Source of the DNA: an uncultured Bacilli bacterium
Lineage (GTDB): Bacteria > Bacillota_I > Bacilli_A > RF39 > UBA660
Reading direction: 5' to 3'
Length of the DNA: 22,984 nt
NCBI GenBank assembly: GCA_944332105.1
Contig: CALVJI010000011.1
Coordinates: 1-22,984, forward strand
Shown here: piece by piece, positions 8,667-16,762 of the stretch
Layout of the letters: every line of letters starts with the position of its first letter
Position numbering within the stretch: the stretch's first letter is position 1
Notes under the pieces: model-generated
The model's database searches: none
The model's input: the letters and a program-made list of their open reading frames with translations, nothing else
What the model was told of the DNA's origin: nothing
Position numbers and translations under genes: made by a program

Positions 8667-9749
8667 TTAAATCATTTTTAAAAGAATTTCATTCATTACA
8701 TATAATTTATCTGGATTAATAAAAATATATTCTCCCTTTTGCTTTAAATCACCGTTTTTTAGTAAAGGCTTAATTGGATAAGCGTCTTCTAATTTTACAT
8801 TATACTTTTCTTCAAATTCCTGTATATTTACACCTTTCGTTTTTCTGAAGCCTAACATGAGTTCGTTATCCATGATATCTTGTTTAGAAAGAATTTCTTC
8901 AGTGCCTTTAAAATTTCCTTGTAAATAACGCGTTAAACTTTTGGTATTAGTATACCTTATTTGTTCGATATAACCAGCAGCCGAAAGCCCAAACCCATAA
9001 TATTCTTCATTATTCCAATAAGTTAAATTATGAATCGATTTCTTTCCTTCCTTAGCAAAATTACTAATTTCATAATGAATAAAACCCTTTTTTTCTAACA
9101 TTTTACATATAGTTTCATACATTTCTTCATCAAGTTCCTCAGCTATCGGATGAACTCCATTAACCCATAACAAAGTATTAGGTTCGATCATTAAACTATA
9201 GGTACTAATATGATCAGGCTGTAATTTTAATAAAAGCTTTAAGTCATCTTTTACCATTTTGATATTCTCACCCGGAACCGCATAGATAAGATCGACATTT
9301 ACATTCATAAAACCACAAGATCGAATCAAAGCCATTTTCTCTTTAGCTTCCATAAAACTATGATTACGACCTAATATTTTTAAATTTTCTTTTTGAAAAC
9401 TTTGAATGCCAATACTTAAGCGTGTCACTCCTGCCTGTTTTAAGATATGTAGCATCTCTTCATGAATGTCATCTAAATTACATTCAAAGGTAAATTCGCA
9501 ATTTTCGCTTCGTTTAAAAATGCGTATAATATCCATCAAAAACTCTAATTCTTTGATCGATAATACAGAAGGAGTTCCGCCCCCAATATAAATACTCTTA
9601 ACAGTCTCCCCATCATATAAATCTTCAATTTCTTCTTGCAATTTAAGTAAATATTGATGTGACCACTTCGGATAATAAAAAACTTTGCAAAAATCACAAT
9701 AAGAACAAATAGACTTACAAAAAGGAATATGAATATAAACAGCTTTCAT
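8667..9749 (-). CDS. hemW: HemW-like radical SAM protein (heme chaperone family)
   Basis: 360 residues, close to the family's usual 370-380. Opens with YIHIPFCKSICSYCDFCK: the radical-SAM CxxxCxxC cysteines are C11, C15 and C18, with the extra HemW cysteine C21. GGGTPS (about 58-63) is the SAM-binding glycine motif, and HNLTYW fits the HNxxYW motif that separates HemW from true coproporphyrinogen dehydrogenase HemN. HemW binds heme and is proposed to deliver it to respiratory proteins; it is widespread even in organisms that do not make heme. The start ATG directly follows the stop of the upstream gene with no gap, and GAGG lies 8 bases upstream, so it is the third gene of lepA - HTH protein - hemW. 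lepA-hemW adjacency is conserved in Bacillus. Confidence 0.93.
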   Translation of the reverse strand: MKAVYIHIPFCKSICSYCDFCKVFYYPKWSHQYLLKLQEEIEDLYDGETVKSIYIGGGTPSVLSIKELEFLMDIIRIFKRSENCEFTFECNLDDIHEEMLHILKQAGVTRLSIGIQSFQKENLKILGRNHSFMEAKEKMALIRSCGFMNVNVDLIYAVPGENIKMVKDDLKLLLKLQPDHISTYSLMIEPNTLLWVNGVHPIAEELDEEMYETICKMLEKKGFIHYEISNFAKEGKKSIHNLTYWNNEEYYGFGLSAAGYIEQIRYTNTKSLTRYLQGNFKGTEEILSKQDIMDNELMLGFRKTKGVNIQEFEEKYNVKLEDAYPIKPLLKNGDLKQKGEYIFINPDKLYVMNEILLKMI

Positions 9750-11033
9750 TTAAGAACCTCGAGTTACCTTTTGATTATGAAAATGATCGTTTAATTCTAA
9801 TTCATCCGCTAATTCTTTGGGCATAGGTCCCTTAAAGTCTAAAACATCCTTTTTACGAACAGGCAACAATGACCATATAACTGCATATTTAACTTTATAC
9901 TTTAAAATAGTAATTCGCTCATCATCTGTCATCGGCGTTCGCATACCTTGTTTTACTAAAGCAGAAAAATCCATATCAGCCTGACATAATTTTTTATACT
10001 GAGCCGTAACCTCTGCTTCATGCCCTTGTTTTTTGAGTAAATAATACATGTTTAAAAAACGTGTTGCTGCTTTATAATGAAGAGGATTTTCATTAGGATA
10101 CATTGTAAAAGTATATTCAGCAGCTTTCTTTTGAATCGGTGAACGACGTTCTAACTCAACATAAAGCGCATCTCTTAATTTTTCTAAATCAGTATAGCCA
10201 ATAATCTTAGCAAAATCTTCTAAACTTAAACGAAAATTCAAAATAATTTGTAACCAAAAGCCAACATTCCGTAAAACTGATTGAATTTTTTTATCTTCTG
10301 TAGAAACTGTTTTTCCTCTATTCGAAAATTCAAAACGTATAGCTTTATGCCGATCTATTCGGTATTGATGAATCGCATGTGCTTGCTCTTTTGTCGTATA
10401 CTTAGATAAGTCTTCTTCATTATTTAAAAGTCTTTGAACTGTGGAAACAGCTATAGAAAACTTCTGAGCAAGTGCTTGATCCGACAAAGAAAAATCTGTT
10501 GCAATATATAAAGAAACAAGTTCTCTATAATTTTTATCGTCCAAATATCTCTTTATCAAAAAACTATTAGAAAGGTCTTGTACCCGACACGCGTATTCTT
10601 CTTCGATTCGCGCATAATCCTTAAAAATTTCTAGAATAGGCTTTTGATTTAACGCTTTCTCCTGATTCATAATTTTTTGATAGAGTAACGGATTTGAAAC
10701 AACTGATTTTTTTAAACTTAATTGATAGATATATTGTTGAACTACTGCTTCTGTGCATCTCAAATTTGCCGCCACTTCGATAAAACGCATGCCCTTTTGG
10801 CAAAGAAAGATCATTTGATTTAACTTTGCTAAATCAAAACGCTTTCCAAAAATTTCTAAAGCTAACTCTCTTTCTCTTTCTGGATCTGCCTTTAACTCAC
10901 TTACGATTTTTTGGATCTCACTATTCCGAGGCATATATGTGTGTTGTTTATAAATATAATCGGCCATATTTTTTAAGGGAACTTCTTCCACTAACGCTTC
11001 ATAAATCCATTCTCTTAATAATTTTTCATTCAT
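9750..11033 (-). CDS. Uncharacterised protein with several helix-turn-helix-like segments
   Basis: 427 residues, soluble and basic, no signal peptide. I do not recognise a named family. At least three segments look like helix-turn-helix units: about 70-107 (MRFIEVAANLRCTEAVVQQY), about 168-205 (FSLSDQALAQKFSIAVSTVQ, the clearest, resembling SpoIIID or sigma-region HTH), and about 248-292 (LSLEDFAKIIGYTDLEKL). The middle unit reads as a canonical alternation of helix, turn and recognition helix. The protein sits between lepA (22 bases upstream) and hemW (0 bases downstream), so it is co-transcribed with both. DNA binding is a reasonable inference, but regulator, replication-initiation-like or structural roles cannot be separated from sequence alone. 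Confidence 0.8.
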   Translation of the reverse strand: MNEKLLREWIYEALVEEVPLKNMADYIYKQHTYMPRNSEIQKIVSELKADPERERELALEIFGKRFDLAKLNQMIFLCQKGMRFIEVAANLRCTEAVVQQYIYQLSLKKSVVSNPLLYQKIMNQEKALNQKPILEIFKDYARIEEEYACRVQDLSNSFLIKRYLDDKNYRELVSLYIATDFSLSDQALAQKFSIAVSTVQRLLNNEEDLSKYTTKEQAHAIHQYRIDRHKAIRFEFSNRGKTVSTEDKKIQSVLRNVGFWLQIILNFRLSLEDFAKIIGYTDLEKLRDALYVELERRSPIQKKAAEYTFTMYPNENPLHYKAATRFLNMYYLLKKQGHEAEVTAQYKKLCQADMDFSALVKQGMRTPMTDDERITILKYKVKYAVIWSLLPVRKKDVLDFKGPMPKELADELELNDHFHNQKVTRGS

Positions 11034-11055
11034 TTTTTATCTAACCTTTCTTCTA

Positions 11056-12861
11056 TTATTCATTTTCCTTTAAAATCGATAAGAATGCTTCACTTGGAAT
11101 CTCTACATTACCTACCATTTTCATCCTTTTTTTACCTTCTTTTTGCTTTTCAAGTAACTTGCGCTTCCTACTAACATCCCCGCCATAACATTTTGCAAGC
11201 ACATTTTTCTTCATCGCTGGAATATTTTCTCTAGCAATAACTTTTGAGCCAATACTAGCCTGAATTGGAATCTGAAATAGTTGCCGCGGAATTACTTCTT
11301 TTAATTTCTGCGTAATACTTCTACCTCGTTGGTAAGCAAAATCTTTATGAACAATAACAGATAAAGCATCAACAACTTCTCCATTTAATAAAATATCCAT
11401 TTTTACGAGTGAACTCGCCCGGTATCCACAAATCTCGTAATCAAAAGAAGCGTATCCCTTTGTAGTACTTTTTAATTTATCAAAAAAATCATAAACAACT
11501 TCAGATAGAGGAATTTCATAATGAATATTTACCCGCGTCTCATCAATATACTCTAAGGATTTGTAAATTCCACGCTTATTTTGACAAAGTTCCATAATCG
11601 ATCCGATATACTCACTTGGTACAATAATATTCGTATAAATATAAGGCTCTTCGATCTGTTTAATTTTGACTTGTTCAGGCATCTTGTTTGGGCTATCGAC
11701 ATCTAAAACTTCCCCATTAGTCAAAGTGACATGATAAATTACACTAGGACTAGTCGCGATGACACTAATACCAAATTCTCGTTCAATTCGAGTCGTAATA
11801 ATATCCATATGTAAAAGGCCTAAGAAACCAACTCGAAAACCAAAGCCCAAAGCATCACTCATCTCCGGTTCAATACTTAAAGCTGAATCATTAAGTTTTA
11901 ATTTGAGAAAGGCTTCTTTTAAAGCTTCATACCGATTAGGCTCAACTGGAAATATTCCCGAATAAACCATCGGTTTCATTTTTTTATAACCAGCAATAGG
12001 CTCTTTAGCCGGTGCTTTTTTAAGAGTAATTGTATCTCCAACATGAACTGAAGAAATATCTTTAATGGCCGCGCAGACATAGCCAACCTCTCCACACCGT
12101 AGCTCATCTAACACTTTTTCCTTAGGTGTCCGAACACCTACTTCTGTAACTAAAAAAGTTGCTCCAGTTGCCATAAAAAGGATCTCACCATCTTTTTTTA
12201 AAGTTCCATCCATGACTTTAACTAGCACGACTACACCTTTATACGGATCAAAATAAGAGTCAAAAATTAAAGCGCGTAATGCATCTTCATTATGAACAAC
12301 AGGTGGTGGAAAACGTGTAATAATTGCTTCAATAAGCTCTAAAACGCCCTCACCAGTCTTCCCACTGCAAAGTAAAATTTCTTCCTCTTTAAATCCTAAC
12401 ACTTTTTTTAGTTCTTCTTTCACTTTTGGAACGTTGGCATTAGGTAAATCAATTTTATTAATGACTGGAATAATCGTTAAATCTGCATTTAAAGCTAAAT
12501 AAAGATTCGCAAGCGTCTGAGCTTCAATTCCTTGAGAAGCATCAACAACCAAAACCGCACCTTCACAAGCAGCCAAACTGCGACTCACTTCATAAGAAAA
12601 ATCTACATGGCCAGGTGTATCAATCAAACTTAATAAATATTCTTCCCCATTATAAGCATAAGATAACGCGACAGCATTTAATTTAATAGTAATGCCTCGT
12701 TCCCTTTCCAAATCCATACTATCAAGCACTTGATCGACCATCTCATGAGCAGAAACAGCTCCTGTAAGCTCTAAAATACGATCCGCTAAAGTGCTTTTTC
12801 CATGATCAATATGGGCGATTATTGAAAAATTTCGAATATTTTCTTGTTTGATTTCTTTCAT
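11056..12861 (-). CDS. lepA: Elongation factor 4 (LepA), ribosome back-translocase GTPase
   Basis: 601 residues, matching the usual 600. Start is the ATG at 12861 (MKEIKQENIRNFSIIAHIDH) with GAGGAG about 9 bases upstream; the frame stays open to 12951 but the extension lacks homology and crosses the promoter. GTPase motifs are intact: P-loop AHIDHGKS (16-23), DTPGH, and NKID. Domain II, an EF-G-like domain (LGFGFRVGFLGLLHMDI) and the LepA-specific C-terminal domain follow (KCYGGDVSRKRKLLEKQKEG, then a GNVEIP ending). It binds the ribosome and remodels stalled or mistranslocated complexes at the membrane or in the cytoplasm. First gene of the lepA - HTH protein - hemW operon, with a promoter directly upstream. 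Confidence 0.98.
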   Translation of the reverse strand: MKEIKQENIRNFSIIAHIDHGKSTLADRILELTGAVSAHEMVDQVLDSMDLERERGITIKLNAVALSYAYNGEEYLLSLIDTPGHVDFSYEVSRSLAACEGAVLVVDASQGIEAQTLANLYLALNADLTIIPVINKIDLPNANVPKVKEELKKVLGFKEEEILLCSGKTGEGVLELIEAIITRFPPPVVHNEDALRALIFDSYFDPYKGVVVLVKVMDGTLKKDGEILFMATGATFLVTEVGVRTPKEKVLDELRCGEVGYVCAAIKDISSVHVGDTITLKKAPAKEPIAGYKKMKPMVYSGIFPVEPNRYEALKEAFLKLKLNDSALSIEPEMSDALGFGFRVGFLGLLHMDIITTRIEREFGISVIATSPSVIYHVTLTNGEVLDVDSPNKMPEQVKIKQIEEPYIYTNIIVPSEYIGSIMELCQNKRGIYKSLEYIDETRVNIHYEIPLSEVVYDFFDKLKSTTKGYASFDYEICGYRASSLVKMDILLNGEVVDALSVIVHKDFAYQRGRSITQKLKEVIPRQLFQIPIQASIGSKVIARENIPAMKKNVLAKCYGGDVSRKRKLLEKQKEGKKRMKMVGNVEIPSEAFLSILKENE

Positions 12862-12886
12862 ACCAAATCGCTCCTCACTATCCCAT

Positions 12887-12915
12887 ATTATACAAAAATA
12901 AAAAGATGAAGTAAA
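12887..12915 (-). promoter_or_regulatory. lepA promoter (TTTACT - 17 - TATAAT)
   Basis: On the minus strand a perfect -10 TATAAT (12892 to 12887) is preceded at 17 bases by TTTACT (12915 to 12910), which matches four of six -35 positions. It lies about 25 bases before the lepA start. The -35 falls in the loop of the upstream gene's terminator hairpin. Confidence 0.7.
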
Positions 12916-12925
12916 CCATCTTTTT
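12900..12925 (-). terminator. Intrinsic terminator after the histidine phosphatase gene
   Basis: Perfect 9-bp inverted repeat AAAAAGATG (12900-12908) and CATCTTTTT (12917-12925) with an 8-base loop. On the minus strand the stem ends in TTTTT and continues ATTTTTG, a good U-tract. It lies 31 bases after the phosphatase stop and upstream of lepA. Confidence 0.75.
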
Positions 12926-12955
12926 CTAGAAATAAATAAAGGTATAACCAATTTT

Positions 12956-13564
12956 TTACATCAAAATATGTTCGATCAAAACAAGTTTCATCCCATCCAT
13001 TTCAACTTTATAAATATCAGGAGATAGCCATTTTGTTGTAATCACAAGTCCATTTTGAGTACATAAAGAAAGAATGTCATCAATATATCGAACTTCTAAA
13101 AAATGACTGAGTAATAAAAATAAAGCAATATGATGAGAGAAAATCGCGACAATTTTTCCTTCGTTTTCCATGACAATTTCTTTAAATACTTCCACCATTC
13201 TTTTTTGAACATCATTAAAAGATTCTCCATTTTTTAAACGAAAAGAAAAATCATGTTCCCGTAAATAATCACGAGTTTTAGAATCTATCTCTCCCTCTCC
13301 GTCTTGAATCTCACCTAAACGTTCATCCACATAAATAGGTAAATTTCTTTCCGAAGCCAAATATTTCGCGGTTCCAACCGCCCGTGCATAATGCGACGAA
13401 TAAATTTTTTCAACAGATAACAAACAAGGTAATAAACCGAGCTTCTCAGCACTTTTCTCACCATTTACTGTTAAAACAGTTTGCACCGTATCAAGCTTTT
13501 TATCTTTTAAAATAACCTCTTTCTTCATTTTTCTAGCATGTCGTATTAAATAAATAGTTGTCAT
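12956..13564 (-). CDS. Histidine phosphatase family protein (phosphoglycerate mutase-like)
   Basis: 202 residues, typical of small two-histidine phosphatases. LIRHA (6-10) holds the phosphoryl-accepting H9 with R8; SSHYARA carries R61; LGEIQDGEGE gives the acid E85; FSHH supplies the second histidine (H144). The general reaction is removal of phosphate from small molecules or proteins through a phosphohistidine intermediate; this family includes CobC, GpmB and broad-specificity phosphatases, and the substrate here cannot be told. AAGGAG precedes the start by about 8 bases. Transcribed alone, divergently from a small XRE regulator and ended by a hairpin terminator before lepA. Confidence 0.9.
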   Translation of the reverse strand: MTTIYLIRHARKMKKEVILKDKKLDTVQTVLTVNGEKSAEKLGLLPCLLSVEKIYSSHYARAVGTAKYLASERNLPIYVDERLGEIQDGEGEIDSKTRDYLREHDFSFRLKNGESFNDVQKRMVEVFKEIVMENEGKIVAIFSHHIALFLLLSHFLEVRYIDDILSLCTQNGLVITTKWLSPDIYKVEMDGMKLVLIEHILM

Positions 13565-13596
13565 AAATATTCTCCTTTATTTCTTCACTTACATAA

Positions 13597-13642
13597 AATA
13601 TAACTAAATGGTATTAAATTTAAGATATCCATTTGGTAATAT
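13597..13642. promoter_or_regulatory. Shared divergent promoter region with inverted repeat, candidate XRE operator
   Basis: The 103-base gap between the divergent phosphatase and XRE genes holds exact arms AAATGG (13606-13611) and CCATTT (13629-13634), 17 bases apart. A plus-strand -10-like TAATAT (13637-13642) lies before the XRE gene and a minus-strand TATATT (13602 to 13597) before the phosphatase gene, so the repeat would sit between or under both promoters. No good -35 boxes are seen. Operator status is inferred from position and symmetry. Confidence 0.35.
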
Positions 13643-13667
13643 GAAAGAATAAGATGAGGTGTTTGTT

Positions 13668-13895
13668 ATGAATATTGATCGTTTAAAAGAAATAAGACAG
13701 GACAGGGATCTTCATCAAAAAGAAGTCGCGAAAATATTAAAAATTAGTCAGGTTCAATACTCACGCTACGAAAGAGGCATAAGAACAATTCCTATTGATA
13801 AGCTAGCCATATTAGCCAAATATTATAATGTAAGTATTGATTATCTTCTAAACCTTACGAACGAACGCAAACCATATCCCAAAACCCATATATAA
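13668..13895 (+). CDS. Small XRE-family helix-turn-helix regulator
   Basis: 75 residues, essentially one cro/C1-type HTH domain: LKEIRQDRDLHQKEVAKILK, then ISQVQYSRYERGIRTIPIDK, and LAILAKYYNVSIDYLLNLT, the usual five-helix pattern with a short tail. The start is ATG 13668 with GAGGTG six to seven bases upstream; an in-frame GTG at 13659 would place the ribosome site inside the gene. Proteins of this size normally repress or activate a nearby promoter as dimers; the divergent phosphatase gene and its own promoter are the obvious targets. It is the only plus-strand gene in the left two thirds of the window. Ends 5 bases before a bidirectional terminator hairpin. Confidence 0.93.
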   Translation: MNIDRLKEIRQDRDLHQKEVAKILKISQVQYSRYERGIRTIPIDKLAILAKYYNVSIDYLLNLTNERKPYPKTHI

Positions 13896-13926
13896 AAACC
13901 GTATCACTTAAGGATACGATTTTTTT
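13894..13926. terminator. Bidirectional intrinsic terminator between convergent genes
   Basis: Stem CGTATC (13900-13905) and GATACG (13913-13918) with a 7-base loop, flanked by AAAAA on the left and TTTTTTT on the right, so each strand gives a hairpin plus U-tract. It ends the plus-strand XRE gene and overlaps the last codons and stop of the minus-strand gene ending at 13904. Confidence 0.8.
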
Positions 13927-14134
13927 CTTGATTCAAATAACGAAGCCATTCGGGAGCGCTTTTCTCATCTTGATAGAAAGTATCACAAGCACTTTTAAAA
14001 ACAAAAGCATACGCCTGTAAATTAATTTTCCACCGCATCTTTCCTTCCGGTGTTTTTTGTTCAGAATAAATATGATACACCCGAGCCAAAGCTCGAGCTA
14101 AACCATATAATTCTTCTTCTTTTTTAATATTCAC
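13904..14134 (-). CDS. Short uncharacterised protein overlapping the end of asnS
   Basis: About 76 residues, helical and charged, no signal peptide or membrane segment (ELYGLARALARVYHIYSEQK, then KINLQAYAFVFKSACDTFYQ). I do not recognise it. The best start is GTG 14134, where AGGA lies 4-5 bases upstream and the frame overlaps the asnS stop by 11 bases, implying translational coupling; an in-frame ATG at 14167 lacks a ribosome site. It is the last gene of the operon and runs into the terminator hairpin. The frame stays open and codon use resembles its neighbours, but a start this deep in asnS leaves modest doubt. Confidence 0.6.
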   Translation of the reverse strand: MNIKKEEELYGLARALARVYHIYSEQKTPEGKMRWKINLQAYAFVFKSACDTFYQDEKSAPEWLRYLNQEKNRILK

Positions 14135-15491
14135 AAGATCCTGGTGTTCTAGGATATGGAATAACATCACGAATATTTTCCACACCTGTTAAATAAATAA
14201 GTAAACGCTCAAATCCTAAACCAAAACCCGAATGAACACAAGTGCCATACTTTCGTAAGTTCAAATACCAATCTAATTCATCGATATTCATCTCTAATTC
14301 TTTCATCCGCTTTAACAATTTCTCATAACTTTCTTCTCTTTGACTGCCCCCCATTAATTCACCAGCTCCAGGCACTTCTAAATCAACCGCGGCAACGGTT
14401 TTTCCATCTTCATTTTGCTTCATATAAAACGCTTTAATATCTTTAGGCCAATCCGTAATAAATACTGGTCCATCAAAATATTCAGTTAAATATTTTTCAT
14501 GTTCCTTCGCGATATCCTCACCATACTGAGGCTCAAACTCCCATTTAACATCTGCTTTCTTTAAAAGGGTGATCGCTTCTTCATGCGTAATGCGTGTAAA
14601 AGAACTATTTAATAATTTTTCTAATTTTTCCTTCAAACCCTTTTCAACAAATTGATCTAAAAAAGTATATTCATCAGCTGCTTTCTCTAAACAACTTTTA
14701 ACCACATATTTTAACAAGCTTTCCATAACATCCATATTTCCATTTAAATCAACAAATGCCATTTCCGGTTCAATCATCCAAAACTCTGAAGCATGAGTTT
14801 TCGTATTCGAATTCTCTGCCCGAAAAGTTGGACCAAAAGTATAAGTCTTCGCAAACGCTGTCGCGAAAGTCTCAGCCTGTAATTGTCCTGAAACCGTTAA
14901 TGAAGTAGGTTTACCAAAAAAATCTTTCTTATAATCGACTTCACCCTTTAATTTATCTAAAGGTAAAGTTGTCACTTGAAACATTTCGCCTGCCCCTTCA
15001 CAATCAGAAGCAGTTAAAATAGGTGCATGAAAATACACAAACCCATTTTGTTGAAAATATTCATGAATCGCCATCGCCGCAATACTTCGAATGCGAAATA
15101 CCGCTTGAAACAAATTTGTCCGTGGTCTTAAATAAGCAATTTCTCTTAAAAATTCCCGCGAATGTTTCTTAGGTTGCAATGGATAATCTAAAGGACAATC
15201 CCCTAATAATTGAACGGTTTTAGCTTTTAACTCTACATCTTGATTTTTTCCCTCGCTTTTTTGTAGCACTCCACTTACCAAAATCGCCGCGCCATTATGT
15301 AAAGCTTGTATTTCTAAAAAATTTGGATTTTTAGCATCATAAACAATTTGTAAATGTTTAAATGCGGTACCATCTGAAAAATCAATAAAACCAAACTCTT
15401 TCTGAGGCCGATGATTTCGAATCCACCCATGAACCGTGATTTCTTTACCAATAAATTCTTCTTGCTCCGCCCATAATTCATTTAAAAACAT
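14124..15491 (-). CDS. asnS: Asparaginyl-tRNA synthetase
   Basis: 455 residues, typical length. An N-terminal OB-fold anticodon-binding domain (ITVHGWIRNHRPQKEFGFID) is followed by the class II catalytic core: motif 2 in FRAENSNTKTHASEFWMIEP and motif 3 in GFGLGFERLLIYLTG, ending with the characteristic RDVIPYPRTPG. The HASEFWMIEPE signature and lack of the bacterial AspRS insertion place it as AsnRS, charging tRNA-Asn with asparagine in the cytoplasm. GAGGG lies about 7 bases before the start. 26 bases separate it from the glycosyltransferase gene upstream, so it is probably read from the same promoter at 17475-17503. Confidence 0.97.
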   Translation of the reverse strand: MFLNELWAEQEEFIGKEITVHGWIRNHRPQKEFGFIDFSDGTAFKHLQIVYDAKNPNFLEIQALHNGAAILVSGVLQKSEGKNQDVELKAKTVQLLGDCPLDYPLQPKKHSREFLREIAYLRPRTNLFQAVFRIRSIAAMAIHEYFQQNGFVYFHAPILTASDCEGAGEMFQVTTLPLDKLKGEVDYKKDFFGKPTSLTVSGQLQAETFATAFAKTYTFGPTFRAENSNTKTHASEFWMIEPEMAFVDLNGNMDVMESLLKYVVKSCLEKAADEYTFLDQFVEKGLKEKLEKLLNSSFTRITHEEAITLLKKADVKWEFEPQYGEDIAKEHEKYLTEYFDGPVFITDWPKDIKAFYMKQNEDGKTVAAVDLEVPGAGELMGGSQREESYEKLLKRMKELEMNIDELDWYLNLRKYGTCVHSGFGLGFERLLIYLTGVENIRDVIPYPRTPGSCEY

Positions 15492-15517
15492 TGTTATCCC
15501 TCTTTCTTATTGTTATT

Positions 15518-16762
15518 TTAATTCTTTTTTGTCTGCCCGTCAATCATTGCTACCCTTTTCGTATGAGTAATTTCTTGCCAGCCCAAATCTCTTTTTAGCA
15601 TGGCCACAAAAAAGGCATGAATATAAGACAGAATAAAAATAGGATGATAGAATAATACTTGTAAAAAAACTTTCCCAGATAGTCGCATCTGTTTAGAGAC
15701 CATCCATAATAAAATTGCCGTTAATAAAACGAGACATAAATAAATAATTCCTAAAAAGAAACAAAAGTAAATGGCGAGTCGCCACGATAAAGAAATACTC
15801 GTTGACAAAATAACTAATATGAGCAAAAACAGCATTCCAAATACAATATACAAAGCAGGAGTAATGCCAATCTGTAATTCTAATAACGATCTTTTATTTA
15901 AAGGATTTTCCTTACATTTTGCTTTTAACTTAGGAATATATTGTAACCAATTTTGTAAATACCCTTTAATCCATCGACTCCGTTGTACAATACTTTTATG
16001 ATACGTATCTGGTTGTTCATCATAAAAAATTGCCTGATCTTGATAATGCGTAGAAATACCATGTAAAGCATAATATAACGAACTTTCATAATCTTCAGTT
16101 AAAGAATGAAACGGAAAAGTATGCCATTTCTTTATATATTTGCCATGAATATAATAACCAGTTCCCGATAAAATTAAACTGCCGTTCTTTTTCAAAGCGC
16201 CACGATTACGAATTTCATTGATCATAAAAAAAGTAAGTCCCGCGCTGACAGGAAAATAATGATTCGGATTTTTTAATGCACGATACCCCGTTGACACTGC
16301 ATATCCCGCTTGATAATCTAAAAGCATATATTTAATAAAATCTGGATCCAATACATTATCAGCATCAAAAATAAAATAGATATCATAGTATTTGTGTTTC
16401 TGATCTAAATCTTCGGCTAATTCAGCTAAAGCATAGCCTTTGGTTTTAAGATTCAATTTTTTTCTCACAAAATAAGACATCTTATATTTTTTCACCAATT
16501 CAACCGTCGGATCATCACTACTCTCCACAATAACATAAACGTCTTTTGGATCTACTGAGTAACTTTGTTCTACAATACTTTTTAATAAATCTTCAATCAC
16601 CAAAGACTCATTACGAGCTGGAATAAGAATCGCGATTTCTGGTTTTTCTTTAATATCTGTTTCTTTTTTCATCTGATTTTCTTTAGGTGTACACAATAAA
16701 TAAATATAATAACCAAGGCCAATTAAGATTGCTAAAATTGCCATCCCAAAAAGGATTGTCAT
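15518..16762 (-). CDS. Membrane-embedded family 2 glycosyltransferase
   Basis: 414 residues. An N-terminal membrane helix (2-23), cytoplasmic GT-A domain, and about three C-terminal helices (roughly 296-320, 329-352, 370-392). Catalytic motifs of processive GT2 enzymes are present: ILIPARNES (45-53), the nucleotide-sugar DAD (133-135), TED (222-224) for the general base, and QRSRW (260-264), the QxxRW acceptor motif. Enzymes of this plan (cellulose, hyaluronan, poly-GlcNAc or glycolipid synthases) transfer sugars from UDP-sugars at the inner face of the membrane; the product here is unknown. Its ATG overlaps the stop of the upstream CmpB-like gene by the 4 bases ATGA. Confidence 0.93.
   Translation of the reverse strand: MTILFGMAILAILIGLGYYIYLLCTPKENQMKKETDIKEKPEIAILIPARNESLVIEDLLKSIVEQSYSVDPKDVYVIVESSDDPTVELVKKYKMSYFVRKKLNLKTKGYALAELAEDLDQKHKYYDIYFIFDADNVLDPDFIKYMLLDYQAGYAVSTGYRALKNPNHYFPVSAGLTFFMINEIRNRGALKKNGSLILSGTGYYIHGKYIKKWHTFPFHSLTEDYESSLYYALHGISTHYQDQAIFYDEQPDTYHKSIVQRSRWIKGYLQNWLQYIPKLKAKCKENPLNKRSLLELQIGITPALYIVFGMLFLLILVILSTSISLSWRLAIYFCFFLGIIYLCLVLLTAILLWMVSKQMRLSGKVFLQVLFYHPIFILSYIHAFFVAMLKRDLGWQEITHTKRVAMIDGQTKKN

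Noticed and set aside
12862..12951. N-terminal extension of lepA by 30 residues
   Set aside because: It crosses the lepA promoter and the upstream terminator, has no EF4 homology, and the ATG at 12861 has a proper GAGGAG site.
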